A DNA stretch of 40,072 nucleotides, taken from contig JACQIA010000045.1 in assembly GCA_016198705.1 (NCBI GenBank), positions 1 through 40,072 of the forward strand. The letters run 5' to 3'. The position numbers and the translations under genes were made by a program. The stretch is from Candidatus Aenigmatarchaeota archaeon (lineage in GTDB: Archaea > Aenigmatarchaeota > Aenigmatarchaeia > CG10238-14 > SCSR01). Shown here in pieces: positions 16,205-23,515 of this stretch. Under the pieces are notes generated by a model that did not search any database, was not told the DNA's origin, and saw only the letters and a program-made list of their open reading frames with translations. How positions within the stretch are numbered: the first letter of the stretch is position 1; every line of letters starts with the position of its first letter.

Positions 16205-17065
16205 TTATTTCGACAGTGCAAGCAGCACAGCTCCAATAAGTAAAAGGATTGATCCTATGATAATTTTCAAAATTGTTCTGTTGCCTTTTACCTCTTTGAA
16301 ATAGAAAATGCCCCACCCCACATTAATCAAGAGCTGTAATTGCGTTAATGGGAATCCTATACTTAAACCAATTGAATTAATTGCTAGAAGACTGGTTATG
16401 TTGCCTATAGTCCACATGATGCCCGATGATAAACTGTTTATAATTTTATTAAAACTTAGACTTTGCCTCTTCGCACGAAGCGATAACAAATAAACTACCC
16501 AGCTTGTCATTAAAATTCCAGACACCATCGAGAAAATATATTCTGAAATTCCAGTTCCAGACAATTTTAAAGGTGTGATATAAGAGCCAAAAATCACCCC
16601 AGCCATTGCCGCATAAATAATTCCCTTAGCTGAATTATCCCCCTTGTTTTCTTTAGTCGCTATGATTAGAGGAATCGCAAAAATTAGAAATGCTACACCA
16701 ATCATTGCTAGTGCTATTGATGTCAATTGTTCCTTGAAGAATAAAACCCCCGTTAAAAATGTCGATAGAATAATTAGAGCTCCTATCATAGGAGTAGCTT
16801 TTGATATGCCTATTGATCTTACAGAAATTAGTGTTAAAACGTTCCCCAATGCCCACATAGCTCCAGAAAGCAACCCATATTGACTAAAACTGATTGTAAA
16901 ATTCAAAAGGGGCAAAGATAGCAATGTTGACAAAAAAATGCCAATACCCACAAATGCGTTATACTGGATGTTATCGACTTTGCCAGCTAGCTTCAACGGT
17001 ACAAAAGACGACCCCCATGCCAAAGCAGCAATTAAAGCGAAAAATACGCCAACAAATTCAGCCAT
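16205..17065 (-). CDS. DMT-superfamily transporter, GlcU/TMEM144-like
   Basis: 286 residues with about ten hydrophobic helices in two five-helix halves. The N-terminal WGSSFVPLKLAGKVDNIQYN and the second-half match FGSYITPLKLSG show the internal duplication. The WGSSFVPxK motif points to the glucose/ribose porter branch (GlcU, TMEM144) rather than RhtA/EamA proper. Substrate cannot be told; a sugar or similar metabolite is the family expectation. It starts three bases after the PAC2-family gene, so the two are cotranscribed. Confidence 0.85.
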   Translation of the reverse strand: MAEFVGVFFALIAALAWGSSFVPLKLAGKVDNIQYNAFVGIGIFLSTLLSLPLLNFTISFSQYGLLSGAMWALGNVLTLISVRSIGISKATPMIGALIILSTFLTGVLFFKEQLTSIALAMIGVAFLIFAIPLIIATKENKGDNSAKGIIYAAMAGVIFGSYITPLKLSGTGISEYIFSMVSGILMTSWVVYLLSLRAKRQSLSFNKIINSLSSGIMWTIGNITSLLAINSIGLSIGFPLTQLQLLINVGWGIFYFKEVKGNRTILKIIIGSILLLIGAVLLALSK

Positions 17066-17068
17066 AAG

Positions 17069-17866
17069 CTAACCAATATATGTGAGCTTTTCCTTCTCCT
17101 CACCGGGCTTTTCAGGCCCTTTCGCCATCTGCATCATAGCCCTTCTTTCAACATCCTGTATTTTCTTGATGAAATCTTCCATCTCCTTTACCTTCTTGTC
17201 TAGCTTGCTTGTATCCAACTTAATGTTGAGTATTTTGGTCAAAACTTTCAAAACCCCTTCGGCAGATTTGGGGTCTGGAATAATCGGAAATCCTACGGTT
17301 TCACCCAGCAGACTAATACCTTTGATTCCGTAGTATTTGCCCAATCCAAGCAACAGGCCTGAAGCGCCAACTATAGTTCCAACCTTGCTGCCGGCATCGA
17401 AATCTATGCCAAATTTCGAATATTTTTTGACCAATTCCTGATCGCTAACTGCGCCAACAACCTTTGGCGCTGCGGTCTGCTCGCCTATAGACAAACCAGC
17501 TAAAGTAAACATTTCCTTAACGTCAAACTTGCTGACATACTTAAGAATCTCATCTGCAATTTCGTAATGCCCTTCTGCGTCTGCGGCTTGGCTGTCGCCA
17601 ATTAAAAGTATCAAATCCCTTTGGTTTTTCCCCTTGGCTTTGCAATAGTAGAATTCGTTCTTTAGCATATGCACAGCAGAAGACTGGTGCAACAAGACGA
17701 AAGGCATGAAATGGGAGGAAATGAGTTCAGCGAATTTCTTCGCTCCTAGTTCTTCCACCAAATAGCCTGCAGCTATTCTGCCGACATTCCCCACCCCAGG
17801 CAGGCCTTCGATGAATATGGGATTCTTGAGCTTTGGTTTCTCTAATTCTATTATTTTGGTTGTCAT
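17069..17866 (-). CDS. PAC2-family (proteasome assembly chaperone-like) protein
   Basis: 265 residues of the archaeal PAC2/COG2047 family. Seen: IFIEGLPGVGNVGRIAAGYLVEELGA, the LILLIGDSQAADAEGHYEIADEIL block, VVGAVSDQELV, GTIVGASGLLLGLG, and FPIIPDPKSAEGVLKVL. A C-terminal helix (DKKVKEMEDFIKKIQDVERR) may be a coiled coil. Homologues resemble eukaryotic proteasome-assembly chaperones, but the archaeal function is not firmly known. In many archaea it follows aIF2-alpha and Nop10; here it is near them but separated by two extra genes. Confidence 0.88.
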   Translation of the reverse strand: MTTKIIELEKPKLKNPIFIEGLPGVGNVGRIAAGYLVEELGAKKFAELISSHFMPFVLLHQSSAVHMLKNEFYYCKAKGKNQRDLILLIGDSQAADAEGHYEIADEILKYVSKFDVKEMFTLAGLSIGEQTAAPKVVGAVSDQELVKKYSKFGIDFDAGSKVGTIVGASGLLLGLGKYYGIKGISLLGETVGFPIIPDPKSAEGVLKVLTKILNIKLDTSKLDKKVKEMEDFIKKIQDVERRAMMQMAKGPEKPGEEKEKLTYIG

Positions 17867-17904
17867 TATCCATTATTTGTGCTTTTAATTATTAATCTAT
17901 TTGT

Positions 17905-18798
17905 TTAGAATGAGAGTAGAAAAAGGCCGAAAGCCATCAGACCAATTGCTATTAGCTTTATGCCTATTGTCTTCGCATCTATAGTTTCTTTTATAATCAA
18001 TGGGTATTTGGATGAGAGAAATGCGGCTAGCAACAAAACGAACAGGCTTTGGAAACTTACGAAGACACTTACCAAGGTAACTGGACCGGAAAGTAGGGCA
18101 TTGTTAAATAGAGTGTAGCCAATAAATCCCATTAAGCCGCTTAAGAAAAGTATGAGTATGAAATTCTGTTTACGGGAAAATGCTTTTGAAAAATGTTTTC
18201 TAACAGACGGAAAGGCGAATAAAGAAAGTTGGCTTAAACTAATGCCTAAATAAAATATGAAAAATGTTTCCCAAAAGACTCCTGTCGAGAGGGCAAATTT
18301 CATAAGCACATCTGTAACTGATACTAAGAAACTTGAGAATAGCATAAGAGCTACTGCCGGACTGAGATGAAACACACCACGGATTTGTCTTGTTGATATA
18401 AGAATACCACCGAAAAGTATAACGGTGAATGCAGAGTAGTGGAGTAGCGTCAATATTTCATTCAGAAAAATAACTGCCAAAATAAGCGTAAAGATTGGTG
18501 ATAAGTGCCATAATGGAATAACGCGAGATGCTTCTTCAAGTGATAAGGCCTTAAGATATGGAATTATCGCATAGCATAATGCAATTCCAGCACTGAAAGC
18601 AGCGATGGAATTCTGAAATGGTATAGATGGGATGCCGATGAATAAGAATAAAATGGTGCTGAAAATTGTTCCGAAAATTCCAAATGAAGCTGTCAATGCT
18701 ATTGATGATTTAAGGTATTTGGTTCTTAAAATTTTGTCTATAATGTTTGAAGAAGCCCAGAAGAATGTTGCTATGATTGCTAAAAATATCCATGACAT
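17905..18798 (-). CDS. EamA/DMT-family transporter
   Basis: 297 residues with ten predicted helices in two EamA-like halves. The first half has FWASSNIIDKILRTKY and a VIPLWHLSPIFTLILAVIFLNE block; the second has LMGFIGYTLFNNALLSGPVTLVSVFVSFQSLFVLLLA. Such proteins export amino acids, nucleosides or other metabolites; substrate unknown. It is inserted between nop10/aIF2-alpha and the PAC2 gene, which are usually adjacent in archaea. Confidence 0.85.
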   Translation of the reverse strand: MSWIFLAIIATFFWASSNIIDKILRTKYLKSSIALTASFGIFGTIFSTILFLFIGIPSIPFQNSIAAFSAGIALCYAIIPYLKALSLEEASRVIPLWHLSPIFTLILAVIFLNEILTLLHYSAFTVILFGGILISTRQIRGVFHLSPAVALMLFSSFLVSVTDVLMKFALSTGVFWETFFIFYLGISLSQLSLFAFPSVRKHFSKAFSRKQNFILILFLSGLMGFIGYTLFNNALLSGPVTLVSVFVSFQSLFVLLLAAFLSSKYPLIIKETIDAKTIGIKLIAIGLMAFGLFLLSF

Positions 18799-18864
18799 AT
18801 TTATTTAGTTGGAAGTAAGCTAAGATAACTTTTGTTAAAGAAACCAGGTTCTGCAATATCGAAA

Positions 18865-18891
18865 ATTTTATATTGTTGTAACACGTGTTAC
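18865..18891 (+). promoter_or_regulatory. Promoter with perfect 16-bp palindromic operator
   Basis: TTTTATAT (18865-18872) is the TATA box. Immediately after it lies TGTAACACGTGTTACA (18876-18891), a perfect 16-bp palindrome between the TATA box and the expected transcription start near 18894. A dimeric repressor here would block initiation of the Cas2-like gene. Confidence 0.65.
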
Positions 18892-18906
18892 ATTATAGTG
18901 ATTGCA

Positions 18907-19116
18907 GTGAAGGAATTTATTTTGGTATTTGACTTACCGAGGGAAATGGGAGCAACTAAAGTAAAAACTTGGAGAGAATTGCAAAAAATAGATGCAAAAA
19001 TGATCCAGTTTTCAATCTGGAAATCGGAGAAATTGCAGGATTTAATTGACATAGCAACTTTCATCAAAAAATCCGGTGGAATAGCAAGAATACTTGAAGA
19101 TAGATTTGTATTTTAA
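18907..19116 (+). CDS. Small Cas2-like (ferredoxin-fold) protein, no CRISPR context
   Basis: 69 residues from GTG 18907. The N-terminus KEFILVFDLPREMGATKVKTWRELQKIDAKMIQ has the strand-loop-helix start of Cas2/VapD-like ferredoxin folds, with an Asp at the end of strand 1, followed by QFSIWKSE and a C-terminal strand pair ARILEDRFVF. Similar short proteins occur as solitary genes in DPANN genomes, as I recall. The ORF track begins at 18832 but those residues (MLKKPGSAIS...) span the TATA box and palindrome, so a GTG start at 18907 (or 18898) is preferred. No cas genes or repeats are in the window. Its 3' end overlaps nop10 tail to tail. Confidence 0.6.
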   Translation: MKEFILVFDLPREMGATKVKTWRELQKIDAKMIQFSIWKSEKLQDLIDIATFIKKSGGIARILEDRFVF

Positions 19117-19274
19117 GAAATTTTAAATTCTTCAATAAACTTACGTCTTAAATGTCCATATTTATCTTCAGGAGAGTACCTAGGAGGATGCGGATTGCTA
19201 GTTTCACCATTGCATTTGCTGCATTTCATCTTGAACGTATAAAGATCGCAACCAACGCATTTCCTGAGCTTCAT
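19113..19274 (-). CDS. nop10: H/ACA RNP component Nop10
   Basis: 53 residues, missed by the ORF track. MKLRKCVGCDLYTFKMKC with CxxC, then CSKCNGETSNPHPPRYSPEDKYGHLRRKF: the NPHPPRYSPEDKYG block is diagnostic of Nop10. It binds Cbf5 in box H/ACA particles that make pseudouridine in rRNA. ATG 19274 overlaps the aIF2-alpha stop (ATGA), the standard archaeal pairing. Confidence 0.95.
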   Translation of the reverse strand: MKLRKCVGCDLYTFKMKCSKCNGETSNPHPPRYSPEDKYGHLRRKFIEEFKIS

Positions 19275-20038
19275 TTAACAAACCTGTAACTGCTCTCAAC
19301 TTCATTAACTTTAGACGATTTTACAAGCGCTTCCAGCTTCTCCCGCAAATTCTTCTCACCAGTCTTGGGATCTATAGTCTTCAACTCCAGCCTGTATTTC
19401 GGCGCCGATATATAGGAAATCTCAAGACCGTTTATGCCCAACCCAGACAAAACTTTCTTTATCCTTTCAACACCATCCTCAGCATAAGACTTCAACTCCA
19501 ATTCAACCTTCAGCACAATCTCCTTTTCCTTAAAATTCTTCTCAATAATTTTTAACAAAGCCTCTTTCCAAGTCTTTGGTATGTCAAGGGTTTCCAATAA
19601 GTCTTTAGACTTGCTAATCTCCTCAAAAGCATTAAACAATCCCCCAAAAGTTTCGTTCAATAAATACCCAACCTCTTCATAAGACTGCTTCAAACTTTTA
19701 TTCAACTCCTTGCCGGCATGCTCAAGTATCTTTTCCCCCCTCTGCTCCTTTCTGTATTCATTTATCTTTTCCTTTTCATCATATCTCGACACACGCTTTA
19801 GGCTCAGATTAACCAGATTCTTCTCCTCGTCTATCCTAACAACTTTTGCCATATACTGCTTGTTGACCTTTACAAACTCCCTTATGTCGTGTATCCACTT
19901 GCCAGCCACTTCAGATATGTGAATCATTCCCTCTGCATTATACTCCTCGAGCTTGCACCAGGCTGCAAATGGAGTTATCCTTTGGACTGTACAAAAAACC
20001 AATTCTCCAGTATTCGGCAATCCTTTTTTCTTTACCAT
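19271..20038 (-). CDS. eif2a: Translation initiation factor aIF2, alpha subunit
   Basis: 255 residues. The N-terminal S1 domain reads GELVFCTVQRITPFAAWCKL...GMIHISEVAGKWIHDIREFV...VVRIDEEKNLVNLSLKRVS; a helical middle domain and the C-terminal alpha-beta domain (YISAPKYRLELKTIDPKTGEKNLREKLEAL) follow. It is part of the aIF2 complex that delivers initiator tRNA. It is directly coupled to nop10. The divergent secreted-protein gene shares the 60-bp upstream region. Confidence 0.96.
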   Translation of the reverse strand: MVKKKGLPNTGELVFCTVQRITPFAAWCKLEEYNAEGMIHISEVAGKWIHDIREFVKVNKQYMAKVVRIDEEKNLVNLSLKRVSRYDEKEKINEYRKEQRGEKILEHAGKELNKSLKQSYEEVGYLLNETFGGLFNAFEEISKSKDLLETLDIPKTWKEALLKIIEKNFKEKEIVLKVELELKSYAEDGVERIKKVLSGLGINGLEISYISAPKYRLELKTIDPKTGEKNLREKLEALVKSSKVNEVESSYRFVK

Positions 20039-20066
20039 CCAATCACCTGATAGTTAACTAAATAGC

Positions 20067-20080
20067 TTTATATATAATCT
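20067..20080 (+). promoter_or_regulatory. TATA element in the aIF2-alpha/secreted-protein divergent gap
   Basis: TTATATATAATCT centres about 26 nt before ATG 20099, so the rightward mRNA is likely leaderless. Being nearly palindromic, the same AT-rich element could also serve the leftward aIF2-alpha gene 30 bp away. Confidence 0.5.
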
Positions 20081-20098
20081 AGATTAGCAATTTAATTT

Positions 20099-21022
20099 AT
20101 GAAATTAATCCCAATAGCAGCAATCCTAGCCTTTCTTTTATTAGTTTCAAATGTTTTTGCACTCAACATAACAGTTTCTGTAGACAAACATAAAGTTTTA
20201 CTTGGCGAAAGCTTTACACTATCTGGAAAAATTACTAATGATGACGGCACAGCAGGTGTATTCGATTATAGGGCTGCGGTGGTTGCTCCAAAAAGAGTTA
20301 TAATCTGCGATTCGAACAAAACACAAACTGGATCTGACGGAAGTTTTAGTCTGGTATGCAAAACCCCAACCAAAGAGGAAGCAGATTCTTTAGGCATACC
20401 TGCTGCATTAAACAGAGCTGTAATACCATTGAAAGCTGGTGTTGCAGTGCTTGATTCTGCAAAGAATGAGACTGTGAAACGGCACACAAGAGCAGTGCTT
20501 GCTGTCAACCCAGATAAATTCAAGGCAAGAGTGGATGCAATCATTTCCGATACGGATAATTTTTCTAAGAAAGCCGAAAAGATTTTGGCTGAATGCGACA
20601 AGCTTATAGAAAGGGCACAAAGGTTTAACGTTACTGATGTCTCAGATAGATGCCAAGCGCTGAAAGATAAGCTCGATGGGATACTCCAAGACATACAAAA
20701 CATATCGGCCCAGGCAGCGCAATTAAGAGACAACATTAACGCAGGTAATTTAGATGACTTTAAAGACGGCCTTTCTATAATCAAAGACGATTTGAAAGAA
20801 CTGAGAAATGAAATAAAAAGCATTAGCGAAAGGATAAGGTCTATAAGATGGGAAGCACTAAAGGAGGTTAGGGAACAGGTTAGGGAAATTAAAAAAGAAG
20901 TTAGGGGAGAAATAAAGGAAACTAGGGAGGAGACTAGAAAAGAGATCGAATCCAAACGGGAAGACCTGAAAGAAAGGATAAAACAAATGAGGGACAGGAC
21001 GGAAGGTAGTAGCAATGAATAA
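20099..21022 (+). CDS. Secreted protein with Ig-like domain and long charged helix
   Basis: 307 residues. A clear signal peptide (MKLIPIAAILAFLLLVSNVFA) is followed by a beta-sandwich segment (LNITVSVDKHKVLLGESFTLSGKI...), like surface Ig or carrier domains. From ~residue 140 it is helical: an acidic-basic coiled coil, then a very regular E/R/K helix (REQVREIKKEVRGEIKETREE) of some 60 residues to the end, resembling a single alpha-helix. No C-terminal anchor. It overlaps the next gene by eight bases, so the small membrane protein is a likely partner. Function unknown. Confidence 0.75.
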   Translation: MKLIPIAAILAFLLLVSNVFALNITVSVDKHKVLLGESFTLSGKITNDDGTAGVFDYRAAVVAPKRVIICDSNKTQTGSDGSFSLVCKTPTKEEADSLGIPAALNRAVIPLKAGVAVLDSAKNETVKRHTRAVLAVNPDKFKARVDAIISDTDNFSKKAEKILAECDKLIERAQRFNVTDVSDRCQALKDKLDGILQDIQNISAQAAQLRDNINAGNLDDFKDGLSIIKDDLKELRNEIKSISERIRSIRWEALKEVREQVREIKKEVRGEIKETREETRKEIESKREDLKERIKQMRDRTEGSSNE

Positions 21023-21263
21023 GGCAATGAGTTATACAGTTGGAATAATTATCGCAGTGATAGTCATAGCTGCCGTAGGTTTCATGTTTATTCAAAAGAA
21101 AGGTGCAGAACCAACTCCAACAGTCATACCTGTACTACCAACCGCACCATCCTTTGACACCAGCGACGCCGAATCCTCTTCTGTAGCGGCAGAATCATCA
21201 ACTTCAGGATTTGTCGACGAGGCCACACCAACTCCAGACCAGGTAGTGCCAGACTTAAGCTAA
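21015..21263 (+). CDS. Small anchored protein with Pro/Thr/Ser-rich tail
   Basis: 82 residues: one N-terminal helix (YTVGIIIAVIVIAAVGFMFI) followed by an outer low-complexity tail rich in P, T, S and acidic residues (PTPTVIPVLPT...ATPTPDQVVPD). The tail suggests O-glycosylated extracellular linker sequence. It overlaps the coiled-coil gene by 8 bp; the second ATG at 21027 is an alternative start. Family unknown. Confidence 0.65.
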   Translation: MNKAMSYTVGIIIAVIVIAAVGFMFIQKKGAEPTPTVIPVLPTAPSFDTSDAESSSVAAESSTSGFVDEATPTPDQVVPDLS

Positions 21264-21297
21264 CTTCTTTATTATTTTAAAAATTCAAACTACTTTT

Positions 21298-22068
21298 ATG
21301 GTATTCCTACTTGCCTTGACGATAGTTTTTCTAATAAGTATATTGGGCATCAGTGGAGGAATTCTGCTGATCTACAACCAAAAATTGGCCAGACTATTCT
21401 CCAAATATTTCATAAATTTCGCCATAGGCGCTTTATTGGCTGCAGTCTTTTTTGATTTGCTGCCAGAAGCCGTTGCAAGCGGCGGGAATGTTTTGGTTTA
21501 TTCGCTCATAGGCATTCTGACCTTTTATTTTTTGGAAAAAACTTTACTATGGTACCACCATCACTCTGTGGAACACATAATTTCACATGCAAAAAACAGG
21601 CATCCCCCAGAAGAGAAAATCCATCCTGCCGGATATTTAATCACTTTAAGCGATGCTTTGCATAATTTTATTGATGGATTGTTAATAGCAGCCAGTTTTT
21701 TAGTAGACATTAAACTAGGCATTACAACTTCCCTTGCAGTTTTGTTCCATGAGCTGCCGCAGGAAATGGGTGAGTTTGCCATTTTGCTTCACTCAAAGTT
21801 CAGCAGGGCTAAAATTATACTTTATAGTTTGGCTGCACAGATGACTGCGATTGCAGGAGCTCTAATGGGATTTTTTTACCTGCCCATATCTGAAAACCTA
21901 GGAGCTATACTTGCCTTTACGGCCGGTGGTTTTCTTTACATTGCTTGTACAGACTTGCTCCCAGAAACTCATCGTGAAAAAAAATTAGGTGAATCTTTGA
22001 TACAAGTAGGTTTGCTGATTTTCGGCATTTTAGTTATGTGGTACGTTGGTCAAATCTTCCACGAATAA
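21298..22068 (+). CDS. ZIP-family divalent metal transporter
   Basis: 256 residues with eight hydrophobic helices. The family's metal-site helices are present: LSDALHNFIDGLLIAA (helix 4, HNxxDG) and VLFHELPQEMGEFAILL (helix 5, HExPxExG). A His-rich loop (WYHHHSVEHIISHAKNRHPPEEK) lies between helices 3 and 4, as in ZIP proteins. It imports Zn2+, Fe2+ or Mn2+ into the cytosol. Starting at ATG 21298, 34 bp after the small anchored protein. Confidence 0.93.
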   Translation: MVFLLALTIVFLISILGISGGILLIYNQKLARLFSKYFINFAIGALLAAVFFDLLPEAVASGGNVLVYSLIGILTFYFLEKTLLWYHHHSVEHIISHAKNRHPPEEKIHPAGYLITLSDALHNFIDGLLIAASFLVDIKLGITTSLAVLFHELPQEMGEFAILLHSKFSRAKIILYSLAAQMTAIAGALMGFFYLPISENLGAILAFTAGGFLYIACTDLLPETHREKKLGESLIQVGLLIFGILVMWYVGQIFHE

Positions 22069-22111
22069 ATTTCAGTAAAACTTATTAACATGCGAAAATA
22101 AAATACCAATA

Positions 22112-22882
22112 ATGCCTAAGGGACAGTTGAATCCTGTTGTTGCAGTTGGAATAATAGTTGCCATTGGCATTGCTATAGGTTTATTATATTATCAATCTCA
22201 ACCACCATACACTCCACCAGTTGTCAGGCAACCAACTCTTGCAGTTAGCTCGCAACCTTTAGTCAACAATGAAATAGTTATTGATAGCCTGTATTTAGAC
22301 AAGGCTGGATATGTTGTTATACATAAGGATGTGGACGGCAGCCCCGGTGCAGTCATCGGCCATAGTGAACTGCTGTCAGATGAAAACAGTAAAATAGGCA
22401 TATCAGTCGATTCCAGTCAGGTTGGTACTAATGTTTTTGCTATGCTCCATTATGACGATGATAATGATGGTGTTTATGGGTTTCCTGATGAAGACAAGCC
22501 TGTAGTGCTTCAGGAGAAAGCAGTAGTCAAGCCCATTGCAATTTTACAACAGATACCAACCCCAACTCCAGTATCTGCAGGAGAGACCAAAGAGTTCAAA
22601 ATTACTCTAGACCATAATGTCGGATATTCATTAAGTAAGATTGTTGTTAACAAAGGCGATACTGTAAGAATTTTAGCAATAAGCAACCAGCCTCATGATC
22701 ATGGCATTGCTATAGACGCTTACGACATTAATCAAGTTGTGGTGAAAACTTCATTCGATAGTCCTGATATTATAGAGTTTACTGCTGATAAGGCTGGCAC
22801 TTTTGAAATCTATTGCAAGACTTGTGAAACAGGTCCTTTAGGTGCTCATCCTTGGATGAAAGGAACTTTGGAAGTTAAGTGA
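22112..22882 (+). CDS. Membrane-anchored DUF7282-like plus cupredoxin-like protein
   Basis: 256 residues. One N-terminal helix (VVAVGIIVAIGIAIGLLYY) anchors it outside the cell. Residues ~50-145 resemble the archaeal DUF7282 beta domain (IDSLYLDKAGYVVIHKDVDG...ALLHYD-type DDDNDGVYGFPDEDKPV). Residues ~160-256 are cupredoxin-like: VNKGDTVRILAISN, then HDHGIAID, and YCKTC...GAHPWMKGTLEV. The H, C, H and M are placed like copper ligands of type 1 or CuA-like sites (CxxC, HxxM). A role in surface copper binding or electron transfer is inferred. The gene follows the ZIP transporter by 43 bp. Confidence 0.8.
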   Translation: MPKGQLNPVVAVGIIVAIGIAIGLLYYQSQPPYTPPVVRQPTLAVSSQPLVNNEIVIDSLYLDKAGYVVIHKDVDGSPGAVIGHSELLSDENSKIGISVDSSQVGTNVFAMLHYDDDNDGVYGFPDEDKPVVLQEKAVVKPIAILQQIPTPTPVSAGETKEFKITLDHNVGYSLSKIVVNKGDTVRILAISNQPHDHGIAIDAYDINQVVVKTSFDSPDIIEFTADKAGTFEIYCKTCETGPLGAHPWMKGTLEVK

Positions 22883-23004
22883 AATTATAGTAAGAATAAT
22901 TTTTCCAGTCGTTATCCAAAAATATCGTTCTAGAGCCTAAAAGTCCATAAATACATGCATATTCGTTAAAAGTCTGTTAGATGAAACATTACTCGAGTAA
23001 GGTA

Positions 23005-23370
23005 TTAAAGATTGCTCACAATCTTTGATCTATCCTCATGGAGTCTTTTAATCGCATTAAGTACAAATTCCTTCCATCTATTGACCTTGTATGTATGGAC
23101 GAAGATCACAGGAACTTTGTTGTCTTCATGCTCATATACCTCTTTACGAAATTTATACGAGCGTCTTTTTGCTCCACAAACTTCAAGATAAATGCCTAAC
23201 TCTGGAAGGAAGAAATCCGGAGTCCATACTCTTGGCCTCTTTTTGTTATCCCTTACATATACTGGTTGTTCAAAATTCCATCTTATGTGTCTTTCCTTAA
23301 GAAAATCAGCGACTCTTTTCTCTGCTAAAGTCATATCTTCATATATAGAATTTCTTTCTTCTTCCAACAT
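23005..23370 (-). CDS. Small PD-(D/E)XK-type nuclease-like protein
   Basis: 121 residues. After a helical start (YEDMTLAEKRVADFLKERHIRWNFEQP) comes WTPDFFLPELGIYLEVCGAKRRSYKFRKEVYE and IFVHTYK, the layout of small Vsr/DUF559-like endonuclease folds. Asp52 and Glu63 fit the PD...ExK core, but Cys65 replaces the usual lysine; Lys68 may compensate. It stands alone and no methylase or defence partner is visible. Its last codons form an 8-bp hairpin arm pair. Confidence 0.6.
   Translation of the reverse strand: MLEEERNSIYEDMTLAEKRVADFLKERHIRWNFEQPVYVRDNKKRPRVWTPDFFLPELGIYLEVCGAKRRSYKFRKEVYEHEDNKVPVIFVHTYKVNRWKEFVLNAIKRLHEDRSKIVSNL
23007..23026. repeat. Perfect 8-bp hairpin at the end of the nuclease gene
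   Basis: AAAGATTG-CTCA-CAATCTTT overlaps the last codons of the leftward nuclease gene. It is followed by no T-run on that strand, so it is not a clear terminator; it could protect the 3' end. ACTCGAGT, a second small palindrome, is at 22991-22998. Confidence 0.5.
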
Positions 23371-23471
23371 ATTTACTTAATTTAAGATTACGATATTAAA
23401 GCTTTGTCTTGCTCTGCGTCACACTCATTTCATATTATGCGGTCAGCAAACTCAAAGAAATTAGCAATAAT

Positions 23472-23494
23472 TATAACTGCGTTATATTTAAATA
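23472..23494 (+). promoter_or_regulatory. suf operon promoter with inverted-repeat operator candidate
   Basis: TATAAC-TGC-GTTATA (23472-23486) is a perfect inverted repeat touching the TATA element TTTAAATA (23487-23494). The TATA centre lies about 26 nt before ATG 23516, predicting a leaderless mRNA. A protein on the repeat would cover the BRE and block TFB/TBP. Confidence 0.55.
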
Positions 23495-23515
23495 CTTTTA
23501 TATCATATTCTATCT

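Noticed and set aside
18832-18906. N-terminal extension of the Cas2-like ORF
   Set aside because: The extra residues would be translated from the TATA box and palindrome; GTG 18907 gives a natural protein start.
20266-21027. 253-residue minus-strand ORF
   Set aside because: It is antisense to the signal-peptide/coiled-coil gene; its Ser/Leu-rich sequence is the complement of E/R/K-rich codons.
23007-23026. Rho-independent-type terminator
   Set aside because: The hairpin is inside the coding end and no T-run follows on the transcribed strand.
22981-23028. 15-residue ORF MKHYSSKVLKIAHNL
   Set aside because: Short, unsupported and overlapping the hairpin at the end of the nuclease gene.
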